A stretch of 64,000 bases of DNA from Variovorax paradoxus (GTDB lineage Bacteria; Pseudomonadota; Gammaproteobacteria; Burkholderiales; Burkholderiaceae_C). The notes beneath the pieces were generated by a model, which worked only from the letters and a program-made list of their open reading frames with translations, ran no database searches and was not told where the DNA came from. A program made the translations under genes and the position numbers. The DNA is taken from positions 5,022,001 to 5,086,000 of the forward strand of contig CP063166.1 in the NCBI GenBank assembly GCA_016806145.1. The letters run 5' to 3'. Positions 46,009 to 55,208 of the stretch are shown piece after piece; position 1 is the stretch's first letter, and each line of letters begins with the position of its first letter.

Positions 46009-47010
46009 ATGAACGCATCCCTCTCCCGCCGCCGCCTCCTGCGTGCCGGCGGCGCCGCCGCCGTGGTCGCCTCGGGCGGCCTGATCGCCTCGCAGGCCTT
46101 CTCGCAGTCGACGCGCAAGCTGACCTTCGCCTGGAACGCCGCGGCCTTCTGCCTCTCGCCGGTGGTGGTGGCGCAGGAGCGCGGCTACTTCGAGCGCAAC
46201 GGCCTGCAGGTCGATCTGATCAACTACACCGGCTCGACCGACCAGCTGCTCGAATCGCTGGCCACGGCCAAGGCCGACGCGGCGGTGGGCATGATCCACC
46301 GCTGGCTCAAGCCGCTGGAGTCGGGCTTCGACGTGAAGATCGTCGGCAGCTCGCACGGCGGCTGCGTGCGCCTGGTGGGCGCGAAGGCCGCGGGCGCCAC
46401 CAGCCTCGCGAGCCTCAAGGGCAAGATCATCGGCGTGTCGGACATCACGAGCCCGGGCAAGAACTTCTTCTCGATCCTGCTCGCCAAGAACGGCATCGAC
46501 GCCGAGCGCGACGTGACCTGGCGCCAGTACCCGGCCGACCTGCTCGACCTCGCGGTGCAGAAGGGCGAGATCCACGCCATCGCCGACGGCGACCCGAACG
46601 TCTACCTGATCGAGAAGCGCAACAAGGGGGCGTTCGTCGAGATCGCGAGCAACCTCACGGGCGAGTACAAGGACAAGGTCTGCTGCATCGTCGGCGCGCG
46701 CGGCGAGCTGGTGCGCAAGGACAAGGCCACCGTGGCGGGCCTGGTGCGCGCCATCGCGCAGGCCTCCGACTACGTGGCCGAGAACCCCAACGAATCGGCC
46801 AAGCTGTTCGCCAAGTACTCGCCCAAGGTGCCGGTGGAGGACCTGCGCGCGCTGCTGGGCACGCTCACGCATGCGCACCATCCGCTGGGCCGGAGCCTGC
46901 GCGACGAGGTCGCGTTCTACGCAGCCGACTTCCGCAACGTGGGCGTGCTCAAGAAGAGCACCGACCCGGCGCGCTTCGCGGACCACGTGTCGTACGACCC
47001 GCTGGCCTGA
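46009..47010 (+). CDS. NMT1/SsuA-like ABC substrate-binding protein
   Basis: 333 residues with a Tat-like signal (SRRRLLRAGGAAAVVASGG). The binding fold is shown by RKLTFAWNAAAFCLSPVVVAQERGYFE and a LESLATAKADAAVGM segment, followed by IIGVSDITSPGKNFF. This is the nitrate/sulfonate/taurine receptor superfamily. It is followed after 13 bp by another binding protein, and no permease or ATPase lies near. The ligand is probably an organosulfur compound, by context only. Confidence 0.82.
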   Translation: MNASLSRRRLLRAGGAAAVVASGGLIASQAFSQSTRKLTFAWNAAAFCLSPVVVAQERGYFERNGLQVDLINYTGSTDQLLESLATAKADAAVGMIHRWLKPLESGFDVKIVGSSHGGCVRLVGAKAAGATSLASLKGKIIGVSDITSPGKNFFSILLAKNGIDAERDVTWRQYPADLLDLAVQKGEIHAIADGDPNVYLIEKRNKGAFVEIASNLTGEYKDKVCCIVGARGELVRKDKATVAGLVRAIAQASDYVAENPNESAKLFAKYSPKVPVEDLRALLGTLTHAHHPLGRSLRDEVAFYAADFRNVGVLKKSTDPARFADHVSYDPLA

Positions 47011-47023
47011 GGCCCTGCCGCAG

Positions 47024-48004
47024 ATGACGAACCGCATGCCGTCCGCCAGCCGCCGCCGCTTCATCGCCCAGGGCGGCGCCGCCGCGACCATTGCCGCCCT
47101 GCCCGCCTTCGCGCTGCAGGCCCGTGCCCAGGCGCGCCCGCTGCTCAAGGCCGGCGACCAGAAGGGCGGCCTGCGCGCGCTGCTCGAGGCCGCGGGCGGG
47201 CTCGAGGGCCTCTCGTACGACATCCAGTGGTCGGAATTCCCGGCCGCCGCGCCGCTGGCCGAGGCCTTGAACGCGGGCGCCGTCGATTCGGGTCCGATCG
47301 GCGATGCGCCGCTGATCTTCGCGCTCGCGGCCGGCACGCGCGTGAAGGCGATCGGCGCCAACCGCTCCGACTCCTACGGCACGGCCGTGCTGGTGCGGCC
47401 CGATTCGCCGCTCAAGAGCGCGGCCGAGCTCAAGGGCAAGAGCGTGGCCACCAACCGCGGCTCCATCGGCCACTACGTGACGCTCAAAGCCATCGTCGCG
47501 GCCGGGCTGAAGCCCGAGGACATCAACCTGCGCTTCCTCGCGCCGGCCGACGCCAAGCTCGCGCTCACGCAGGGCTCGGTCGATGCCTGGGCCACCTGGG
47601 AACCCTACACCGCGCTGGCCGAGACCAGCGGCCATGCACGCGTGCTCGCCAGCGGCCGCGGCCTGCTGCCGGGCCTGAGCTACCTCGCGGCCACCGACGC
47701 CGCGATCGCCGCCAAGCGGCCGGTGCTGCAGGACTTCCTGCAGCGCGTGGTGCGCGCGCAGCAATGGTCCTATCGCAACGTCGATGCATTCTCGGCCACG
47801 CTCGCGCGCATCATCGGCATCCCGCCCGAGGCCGCCAGGCTGCAGTTCGAGCGGCGCCAGCAGAAGTGGGTGCCGATCGACGCGCAGGTGGTCGCCGACC
47901 AGCAGGGCACGGCGGACTTCTATCGGCAGGTGGGGCTGATCAAGCAGGCGCTCGATGTGAAGACCACCTTCGATACCGGCTTCGGGATCGGCATCGCGGC
48001 CTAG
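47024..48004 (+). CDS. SsuA-like sulfonate ABC substrate-binding protein
   Basis: 326 residues with a Tat-like signal (SRRRFIAQGGAAATIAALPA). The motifs GDQKGGLRALLEAAGGLEG, KSVATNRGSIGHYVTLKA and VDAWATWEPYTALAE match SsuA. It is the same length as, and clearly homologous to, the protein at 41404-42384, so the two may be duplicates with different ligands. It converges with the broken mocR gene. Confidence 0.86.
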   Translation: MTNRMPSASRRRFIAQGGAAATIAALPAFALQARAQARPLLKAGDQKGGLRALLEAAGGLEGLSYDIQWSEFPAAAPLAEALNAGAVDSGPIGDAPLIFALAAGTRVKAIGANRSDSYGTAVLVRPDSPLKSAAELKGKSVATNRGSIGHYVTLKAIVAAGLKPEDINLRFLAPADAKLALTQGSVDAWATWEPYTALAETSGHARVLASGRGLLPGLSYLAATDAAIAAKRPVLQDFLQRVVRAQQWSYRNVDAFSATLARIIGIPPEAARLQFERRQQKWVPIDAQVVADQQGTADFYRQVGLIKQALDVKTTFDTGFGIGIAA

Positions 48005-49503
48005 CTAACCGGCATCCACCGATCGCGCCAGCTGCGCCAGCCGCTTCGCCATCGGCTCGAACAGCTCGGCCGAGGTGTTGCCGTAGCCCAGCACCAGCCC
48101 GTTGCAGTCCGGCCCGGGCCGGATCGCGGCGGCCGACAGCGGCATCGGCGCCATGCGGTGGCGCCGCGCCTCGGCGGCGATGCGGCGGTCGTCGAAGCGC
48201 GCGGGCAGGCGCACGGTGAGATGCATGCCGCAGTGGCCGCCGTCGATGGTGTGCGGCAGCCTGAAGTGGCGCTCGAGCGCGGCGCGCAGGGCCTGCTGGC
48301 GCTCGCGGTACAGGCGCCGCATGCGGCCCAGGTGGCGGCTGAACTGGCCGCTCTCGATGAAATCGGCCAGCGCGAGCTGCTCGTGGCGATGGCCGCCGCG
48401 CAGCATCTCCTCGAGCGGGGTGCGCACGGTGGCCAGCAGGTCCTCGGGCAGCACCAGGAAGCCCAGCCGCAGCGAGGGGAACATGGTCTTGCTGAAGGTG
48501 CCCACGTAGAGCACCGGCGCCTGCGGCACCAGCCCCTGCATGGCGGCGATGGGATCGCCGGTGTGGCGGAACTCGCTGTCGTAGTCGTCCTCGATGATCC
48601 AGGCGCCATGGGCGCGCGCCTGCGCGATCAGCGCGAGCCGCCGCGCGATGCCGAGCACCACGCCCGAGGGGTACTGGTGCGAGGGCGTGGCATAGACCAG
48701 CCGCGGCGGATGCAGCCGCCAGTCCTCATCGCTCGCGCGCAGGCCGCCGGCATCGACCGGCATCGGCACGATGCGCAGGTCGCCCGCGTGCATCGCGGAC
48801 TTGGCGCCGCGGTAGCCGGGGTCCTCGACCCAGGCGGTATCGCCCGGGTCGGTGAGCAGGCGCACGCACAGCGCGATGGCTTCCTGCGCGCCCTCGGCGA
48901 TCACCACCTGCTCGGCCGTGCAGCGCACGCCGCGCGCCAGGCCCAGGTGCTGCGCGATGGCGGCGCGCAACGCAGGCTCGCCGAAGGGATTGCCATAGCC
49001 GAGCGCGGCATGGCCGCCAGCGCGCAGCGCGCGGTCGAGCGCGCCGCGCCAGGCCGCGATCGGGAAGTGCGACAGCGCGGGCACACGCCGGGGCGCAGCG
49101 CGAGTTCGGGCTCGGCGCGGCTGCCCATGGGATGGATGCGCGCGAGCCGCCCCGCGGTGGCGGGCACGGCCGGCGCGCGCGAGCCGCGCCGCGGCGGCGT
49201 GGGCGCGGCCAGTTCCATCACGCGCGTGCCCTGGCGGTCGGGCCGCAGGTAGCCCTCGGCCGCGAGATGCTCGTAGGTGGCCGTGACGGTGTTGCGCGAC
49301 ACCGCGAGCGCCTCGGCCAGCGCGCGCGAACCGGGCAGCCGCGTGCCGGGCGCGAGGCGGCCGTCGAGGATGGCGCGCTTCAGGCGCTCGTGGAGCTGGC
49401 GCTGCATCGAGCCGGCCTCGCGCTCGCGCGCGAGCGGTGCCTCGAGCAGCGCGCGGCGCACGGGGTCGGACAGGGCGGCGGAAGGGTCGGCGGCATCGGT
49501 CAT
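48005..49503 (-). pseudogene. MocR/PdxR-type GntR regulator with frameshift
   Basis: The N-terminal GntR helix-turn-helix ([29 protein letters not shown]) is read from the ATG at 49503. The C-terminal class I aminotransferase-like domain ([32 protein letters not shown]) is read in another frame. The shift is at about 49083-49086, where CACA on the plus strand seems to be a duplicated CA. Removing two bases joins GV to [11 protein letters not shown] without a gap. The PLP lysine region (GTFSKTMFPS) is intact. It is either a real inactivation or a sequencing error. Confidence 0.85.
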
Positions 49504-49514
49504 CGGGCGTTTCT

Positions 49515-49560
49515 CGTGGCACCATGAAATTCGCATCGCGTGGCGCTTTTCGTGGCGCCA
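49515..49560. promoter_or_regulatory. Putative MocR operator (direct repeats)
   Basis: CGTGGCACCA (49515-49524) and CGTGGCGCCA (49551-49560) are direct repeats 36 bp apart, in the gap between divergent mocR and the GNAT gene. MocR-type regulators commonly bind such direct repeats. Confidence 0.5.
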
Positions 49561-49606
49561 CGGCGGGCGTACTGTAGCGCCTGTCGTCATCGAAAGAGAG
49601 TTCCCC

Positions 49607-50344
49607 ATGCCCGCCTCCCACCCCCCGCTCGCGCCGCGCACCAACCAGTTCGGCCAGACCATCGGCGCCGCCCTGCCCGGCTGGTCGCCGCGCCCGAAGC
49701 CGCCGCGCACGCCCATCGAAGGCCGCCTGTGCCGGCTCGAACCCTTGTCCGCCGAGCGCCACGCGGCCGACCTGCATGCCGCCCACGCGCTGGCACCCGA
49801 CGGTCGCGACTGGACCTACCTCGCGGTGGAGCGCGCGCCCGACGCCGCGAGCGCGCGCGCCTACGTCGAGCTGATCGCGCAGAGCGTGGACCCGATGCAC
49901 TTCGCGGTGATCGACAAGGCCACGGGCCGCGCCGTGGGCAGCCTCGCGCTGATGCGCATCGAGCCGGCTCATGGCGTGATGGAGGTCGGCCACGTCACTT
50001 TCTCGCCGCTGCTCAAGCGCACGCCGCTGTCGACCGAGGCCCAGTATCTGCTGATGCAGCTGGCCTTCGACGAGCTCGGCTACCGGCGCTACGAATGGAA
50101 GTGCGACAACTTCAACGCGCCCTCGAAGAAAGCGGCGCAGCGCCTGGGCTTCCAGTTCGAGGGCGTGTTCCGCCAGCCGCTGGTCTACAAGGGCCGCACG
50201 CGCGACACGGCCTGGTTCTCGGTCATCGACAGCGAATGGCCGGCGCTGCGCGCGGGCTTCGAGCAATGGCTCTCGCCCGCCAACTTCGATGCCGACGGCA
50301 AGCAGCGCCGGTCGCTGGAAGAGGTGCGCACGGCCGCGGCCTGA
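49607..50344 (+). CDS. GNAT N-acetyltransferase (RimJ/RimL-like)
   Basis: 245 residues. Family motifs include [58 protein letters not shown] and [11 protein letters not shown], typical of the RimJ/RimL acetyltransferase branch. The N-terminal 40 residues are Pro-rich. It is divergent from the mocR pseudogene, whose target it probably was. The substrate is unknown. Confidence 0.87.
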   Translation: MPASHPPLAPRTNQFGQTIGAALPGWSPRPKPPRTPIEGRLCRLEPLSAERHAADLHAAHALAPDGRDWTYLAVERAPDAASARAYVELIAQSVDPMHFAVIDKATGRAVGSLALMRIEPAHGVMEVGHVTFSPLLKRTPLSTEAQYLLMQLAFDELGYRRYEWKCDNFNAPSKKAAQRLGFQFEGVFRQPLVYKGRTRDTAWFSVIDSEWPALRAGFEQWLSPANFDADGKQRRSLEEVRTAAA

Positions 50345-50350
50345 AGCGCC

Positions 50351-51268
50351 TCAGGCGGCGGCGGGCGCGGGCAGCTGCTCGCCGAGGAAGGCCAGGAAGG
50401 TCTTCACCACCTCGGGCAGCGTGCGGCCCGCCAGGGTCTGCAGCTCGACCGTGCGGCCGCGCATGCCGCGCTCGCGGATCTCCGCCGCGTGCAGCTCGCC
50501 GCGCCGCACGCGGTCGCGCACCGTGATCTCGCCCGCGATCGTGAGGCCGCCGCCGTGCAGCACGAAGCTGGCCAGCGACTCGAAGCGGTTGCTGACGAGC
50601 ACCGGCTCGAACACCAGCCCGCGCTGGCTGCAGCCCACGTCGAACAGCTGGCGCACGGTGTTGTCGGCGCCCGAGAGCGCGATCGGGTACGGATGCATCT
50701 GCGCCAGGGTCACGGTGCGCAGCTTCGCGAGCGGATGGTCGGGCCGCATCACGGCGAACACCGAGGCCGGCTGGCGCCGCTCGACGCGGATGCCGTCGAC
50801 CGCGGCGCGGCTGTAGGTCAGGCCGATGTCGGCCTCGCCGAGCAGCACCGCCTCGGTCACCTCGGCCGGCCGCGCGGCGCGCAGCTGGAACTGGATGCCC
50901 GGGTGCGCGGCGCGAAAGTCCGCGATGGCGCGCGGCAAAAACTCGTTGGCGAAACCCGAGGAGCAGGCGAGGCGCACCCGCCCACGCTTCAAGCCCTGCA
51001 GCCCGCGGATGTCGGACACCACGCGCTCGGCCTCGAGCGCGCCATGCAGCGCATGCGCGGCCAGCAGCTCGCCCGCGGGACTCGCGACCATGCCGCGCGG
51101 ATGGCGCTCGAACAGCGGCACGCCGAGCAGGTCCTCGAGCATCGCCACCTGTCGGCTGATGGCCGAGGGGCTGACGCTGAGCCGCTCCGCCGCCACCGTG
51201 AGCGAGCCGCTGCGGGCCACCTCGAGGAAGTAGCGCAGCGCGGTGTCCTGCAGGCGGTGGGCGGTCAT
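50351..51268 (-). CDS. LysR-family regulator
   Basis: 305 residues. The helix-turn-helix (SLTVAAERLSVSPSAISRQVAML) and the effector domain are complete. It is divergent from an M20 peptidase gene, and the shared gap holds a perfect dyad of T-N11-A type, so it likely controls the peptidase and itself. The effector is unknown. Confidence 0.9.
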   Translation of the reverse strand: MTAHRLQDTALRYFLEVARSGSLTVAAERLSVSPSAISRQVAMLEDLLGVPLFERHPRGMVASPAGELLAAHALHGALEAERVVSDIRGLQGLKRGRVRLACSSGFANEFLPRAIADFRAAHPGIQFQLRAARPAEVTEAVLLGEADIGLTYSRAAVDGIRVERRQPASVFAVMRPDHPLAKLRTVTLAQMHPYPIALSGADNTVRQLFDVGCSQRGLVFEPVLVSNRFESLASFVLHGGGLTIAGEITVRDRVRRGELHAAEIRERGMRGRTVELQTLAGRTLPEVVKTFLAFLGEQLPAPAAA

Positions 51269-51280
51269 GGCGGGCTTTCG

Positions 51281-51299
51281 CTTTGCGTAAAACGCAAAG
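51281..51299. promoter_or_regulatory. LysR box (perfect dyad)
   Basis: CTTTGCGT-AAA-ACGCAAAG is a perfect 8-bp inverted repeat; its core TGCGTAAAACGCA has the T-N11-A layout of LysR binding sites. It begins 13 bp upstream of the LysR start codon, in the divergent gap. Confidence 0.65.
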
Positions 51300-51410
51300 A
51301 TATCGCCAAAAAACGGCAATTGTTCAAAAGCGGCGGCTTGCCTAAGCTGCACGGTGGCCGCCCCGGCCAGCCCCTTCCCCCTTTCCTCCCCCCCACCGAA
51401 CGATCCGCGC

Positions 51411-52973
51411 ATGCACCTCCAGCTCCTCCACCGTCCCGCGCCCCGCCCACGGACCCTGCTCGCCCTGCTGGCCGCCGCCCTGGTCGCCGGCACAGGCCTC
51501 GCCCAGGCGGCCGACCTGCCGCAGGCGGAGGCCGAACGCCACGCGCAGGCCAGCTACCGCGAGTACTTCGAGCTGCTCTCGCTGCCCAACGACGCGATCG
51601 TTCCCGAGGACATCCGCAAGAACGTGGACTGGCTCGCCAAGGCCTTCGAGAAGCGCGGCTTCTCGACGCGCCAGCTCGACAACGACGGCAAGCCGATGCT
51701 CTATGCCGAGCTGCCGGGGCACGACCCGGCGCGCAAGACCGTGCTGTTCTACATGCACCTCGACGGACAGCCGGTGATCCCCGCGCAGTGGGCGCAGAAG
51801 AGCCCGTGGACGCCGGTGCTCAAGCGCCGCGCGGCCGATGGCGGCTGGGAGGAGATCGATGCCGCGCCGCTGTTCGACGGCCCGGTCGATCCCGAATGGC
51901 GCGTGTTCGGCCGCGCCTCGGCCGACGACAAGGGCCCGATCATGATGATGCTGGCCGCGATCGACGCGCTCAAGGCGGCCGGCGGCACGCCCGCGGTCAA
52001 CGTCAAGGTGATCCTCGACAGCGAGGAGGAGAAGGGCTCGCCCTCGATCGCCAAGGTGATGCAGGCACACCGCGAGCTGCTGGCCTGCGACGCCATCGTG
52101 ATACACGATGGCCCGATGCACGCCACCAACCGGCCCACGCTGGTGTTCGGCAACCGCGGCGCGGCCGAGGCCCGGCTCACGGTCTATGGCGCCAAGGTAC
52201 CGCTGCACAGCGGCCACTACGGCAACTACGCGCCCAACCCGGCCCAGCGCCTCGCAAGCCTGCTGGCCTCAATGAAGAACGAACAGGGCCGCGTGACGGT
52301 GGCCGGCTACTACGACCGGGTGCGCATCAGCGCGGCCGACCGCCAGGTGATGGCGGCGGTGCCCGACGACGAGACCGCGTTGCGCCGCCGGCTGGGCATC
52401 GCGCGCACCGACAAGGTGGGCGCCAACTACCAGGAGGCGATGCAGTACCCCTCGCTCAACGTGCGCGGCATGGCCTCGGCGGCGGTCGGCGACAAGGTCG
52501 CGAACATCGTGCCCGACCGCGCGGTGGCCGAGCTCGACCTGCGCACCACGCCCGATTCCGACGCGGCCTACCTGGGCGCGCAGATCGAGAAGCACATCCT
52601 CAAGCAGGGCTACCACCTGGTGAAGGGCGCGCCCAGCGACGAGGACCGCGCGCGCTACGACAAGCTCGCGACCTTCAGCTACCAGAGCGAGGGCGCCGAC
52701 GCGGCCGGCGCGCCGATCGATTCGGCGATCGGGCGCTGGGCCTACAAGTCGCTGACCGACAGCTTCGGCGCCACGCCGGCGCCGGTGCGCATCCGCATGA
52801 TGGGCGGCACGGTGCCGACCGCGGAGATCGTCAAGGTGCTGCAGGTGCCGTTCGCGATCATCCCGCTGGTGAATGCCGACAACAACCAGCACGCGGCCAA
52901 CGAGAACCTGCGGCTGGGCAACTACGTGAGCGGCGTGCGCACCATCTACAGCCTGATGACGCACCCGCTCTGA
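51411..52973 (+). CDS. Exported M20-family metallopeptidase
   Basis: 520 residues with a signal peptide (LLALLAAALVAGTGLAQA). Metal-site motifs are present: FYMHLDGQPV (His and Asp), GRASADDKGPIMMML, and the catalytic DSEEEKGS. The late HAANENLRLGNY segment carries the last His ligand. It is related to carboxypeptidases and dipeptidases of the ArgE/DapE type. The start is the ATG at 51411. It probably cleaves peptides or amides in the periplasm under control of the divergent LysR. Confidence 0.9.
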   Translation: MHLQLLHRPAPRPRTLLALLAAALVAGTGLAQAADLPQAEAERHAQASYREYFELLSLPNDAIVPEDIRKNVDWLAKAFEKRGFSTRQLDNDGKPMLYAELPGHDPARKTVLFYMHLDGQPVIPAQWAQKSPWTPVLKRRAADGGWEEIDAAPLFDGPVDPEWRVFGRASADDKGPIMMMLAAIDALKAAGGTPAVNVKVILDSEEEKGSPSIAKVMQAHRELLACDAIVIHDGPMHATNRPTLVFGNRGAAEARLTVYGAKVPLHSGHYGNYAPNPAQRLASLLASMKNEQGRVTVAGYYDRVRISAADRQVMAAVPDDETALRRRLGIARTDKVGANYQEAMQYPSLNVRGMASAAVGDKVANIVPDRAVAELDLRTTPDSDAAYLGAQIEKHILKQGYHLVKGAPSDEDRARYDKLATFSYQSEGADAAGAPIDSAIGRWAYKSLTDSFGATPAPVRIRMMGGTVPTAEIVKVLQVPFAIIPLVNADNNQHAANENLRLGNYVSGVRTIYSLMTHPL

Positions 52974-52986
52974 GCGAACGGCAGGC

Positions 52987-53850
52987 TCAGCCTCCCTTGC
53001 CGGGCTTCTGCGCCTGCTCGCACTTCACCTGGATCCGCTCGCGCTCGTCGAGCGTGGCGCCGATGCGCACCGCGCTGAGGCAGCCGCCCCAGACGCAGCC
53101 GGTGTCGGTCGACAGCAGGTCGGGCCGCGACACCCAGCCCAGCGTGGACCAGTGGCCGAAGGCGACCGTGGCTTCGGCCGTGCGGCGGCCCGGCACGTCG
53201 AACCAGGGCATGTAGCCCGCGGGCGCGTCGGCCGCGCCGTCGGTGGTCTCGAACTCCATCGTGCCGTCGGCGGTGCACAGCCGCAGCCGCGTGAGCGCGT
53301 TGACGATCACGCGCAGCCGCTCGCTGCCCTCGAGCGTGTCGCTCCAGCGATCGGGCTGGTTGCCGTACATGGTGGCGAGGAAGGCGCCGAGGTTGGGGCC
53401 GCGCAGCACCGACTCGAGCTCGCCCGCGTGGGCGCGCACGTCGGCCACGCTCCATTGCGGCAGCACGCCCGCGTGCACCATCAGCAGGTCGCGCGCGGCC
53501 TCGCCCGAACCGATGCGCCGGTGCAGCGCCATGTGCTGGTGGCGCAGCCAGTCAAGCATGGCCTCGCGGTCGGGCGCGGCCAGCAGCTCGGCCACCGTGT
53601 CCTTGCGGCCGGACTTGCGCACGCCATGCGCCACGCCCAGCAGGTGCAGGTCGTGGTTGCCCAGCACGCTGAGCGCCGCGCCGCCCAGGCGCTGCGCGCG
53701 CCGCAGCACCTGGGCCGATTCGGGGCCGCGGTTGACCAGGTCGCCGAGCAGCACCACGGTGTCGCGGCTGGGGGAAAAATCGATCTCGTCGAGGAGCCGG
53801 CCGAGGGCGCTGTCGCAGCCCTGGATGTCGCCAATCAAGTAAAGTGCCAT
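52987..53850 (-). CDS. apaH: Symmetrical bis(5'-nucleosyl)-tetraphosphatase
   Basis: 287 residues, the normal length for ApaH. Metallophosphatase motifs are clear: GDIQGC near the start, LLGDLVNRGP, LGNHDLHLLG, and the later MVHAGVLPQW and FGHWSTLGW. It hydrolyses Ap4A to two ADP and affects stress signalling. It converges with the M20 gene and is divergent from the CNNM-like gene, with only 23 bp between start codons. Confidence 0.95.
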   Translation of the reverse strand: MALYLIGDIQGCDSALGRLLDEIDFSPSRDTVVLLGDLVNRGPESAQVLRRAQRLGGAALSVLGNHDLHLLGVAHGVRKSGRKDTVAELLAAPDREAMLDWLRHQHMALHRRIGSGEAARDLLMVHAGVLPQWSVADVRAHAGELESVLRGPNLGAFLATMYGNQPDRWSDTLEGSERLRVIVNALTRLRLCTADGTMEFETTDGAADAPAGYMPWFDVPGRRTAEATVAFGHWSTLGWVSRPDLLSTDTGCVWGGCLSAVRIGATLDERERIQVKCEQAQKPGKGG

Positions 53851-53873
53851 CTCCTCATTCTCTCCCCCCGTAC

Positions 53874-55190
53874 ATGGATGTCTTCCTGCTGGCCTTGCTG
53901 ACCACGCTCAACGCGTTGTTCGCAATGTCCGAAATGGCCCTTTCCACCAGCCGCCGCGCCCGCCTCGCGGCATTGGTCGAAACCGGGGACACGGGCGCCG
54001 CCGCGGCGCTCAAGCTGATGGAGTCGCCGACCCAGTTCCTCTCGACGGTGCAGATCGGGATCACCTCGATCGGCATGTTGAGCGGCATCGTGGGCGAGGC
54101 CGCCTTCGCGGCGCCGCTGGCGGTATGGATGGAGAACGCGGGCATGGGCGCGGGCACCGCCAGCGTGGTCTCGACCGCGGTGGTCGTCACCTGCATCACC
54201 TTCTTCACGATCATCTTCGGCGAGCTGGTGCCCAAGCGCATCGGCCAGCTCTATCCCGAGCCGGTGGCGCGCTGGGTCTCGCGCCCGATGCACGGCCTGG
54301 CCAAGGCCGCCAAGCCCTTCGTCTGGCTGCTCGCGGGCGCCACCGCCACCATGCTGAAGCTGCTGCGCATCGACGCCAACGCGGCCCGCTCGGTGACCGA
54401 GGAAGAGATTTCCGCCAGCCTCGAGGAAGGCGTGGACGCCGGCGTGATCGAGCAGCACGAGCACCAGATGGTGCGCAACGTGTTCCACCTCGACGACCGG
54501 CGCCTGTCCTCGCTGATGATCCCGCGCGCCGACATCGAATGGCTCGAAGCCTCGTTCAGCGTGGCCGAGGCGCTGCAGAAGGTGGCGGCCGCGGGCGCGC
54601 TCAACCTGGTGCATTCCTGGTATCCGGTGTGCCGCAACTCGCTCGACGACGTGGTCGGCGTGATCAGCGTGGCGCACCTGCTGCGCCTGGGCCCGGACCA
54701 CGTGGGCTCGCTGGGCCAGGAGGCCACGGCCGCGGTGTTCGTGCCCGAGACGCTGACCGGCATGGAACTGCTCGAGCAGTTCCGCGCGCGCGCCGGCCGG
54801 CTGGTGTTCGTGGTCGACGAGTACGGCGTGGTGCAGGGCCTGATGACCCCGCGCGACCTGCTCGAGGCCATCACCGGCGAACTGCAGCCCGGCATGCAGA
54901 CCGACGCCTGGGCCCACGAACAGCCCGACGGCACCTGGGAGCTCGACGGCCTGATGCCGGTGTCGGAATTGCGCGCCCGCCTGGGCATCCGCGAGCTGCC
55001 CGACGAGGAGCGCGGCCGCTACAACACGGTGGCCGGCCTGCTGATGTCGGTGTCGGGCCACCTGCCCTCGGTGGGCGAGCACATCGATTGCGCCGGCTGG
55101 AGCTTCGAGGTGACCGCGCTCGAGGGCCGGCGCATCGACCGCGTGCGCGCCTCGCGCGATCCCTCGCTGCCGAACGGCAGCGACGACTGA
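53874..55190 (+). CDS. CNNM/CorC-like DUF21-CBS membrane protein
   Basis: 438 residues. The N-terminal DUF21 transmembrane domain (about 1-200, with FAMSEMALSTSRRARL and TIIFGELVPKRIGQLYPE) is followed by a CBS pair (about 220-345, RRLSSLMIPRADIEWLE and VFVVDEYGVVQGLMTPRDLLEAI). A C-terminal CorC/HlyC domain ends the protein (NTVAGLLMSVSGHLPSVGE). Family members take part in Mg2+ or other cation efflux. A zinc-ribbon pseudokinase gene starts 18 bp downstream, so it may share a transcript with that triad. Confidence 0.9.
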   Translation: MDVFLLALLTTLNALFAMSEMALSTSRRARLAALVETGDTGAAAALKLMESPTQFLSTVQIGITSIGMLSGIVGEAAFAAPLAVWMENAGMGAGTASVVSTAVVVTCITFFTIIFGELVPKRIGQLYPEPVARWVSRPMHGLAKAAKPFVWLLAGATATMLKLLRIDANAARSVTEEEISASLEEGVDAGVIEQHEHQMVRNVFHLDDRRLSSLMIPRADIEWLEASFSVAEALQKVAAAGALNLVHSWYPVCRNSLDDVVGVISVAHLLRLGPDHVGSLGQEATAAVFVPETLTGMELLEQFRARAGRLVFVVDEYGVVQGLMTPRDLLEAITGELQPGMQTDAWAHEQPDGTWELDGLMPVSELRARLGIRELPDEERGRYNTVAGLLMSVSGHLPSVGEHIDCAGWSFEVTALEGRRIDRVRASRDPSLPNGSDD

Positions 55191-55208
55191 GGCCGCGAGG
55201 GCGCGCCG

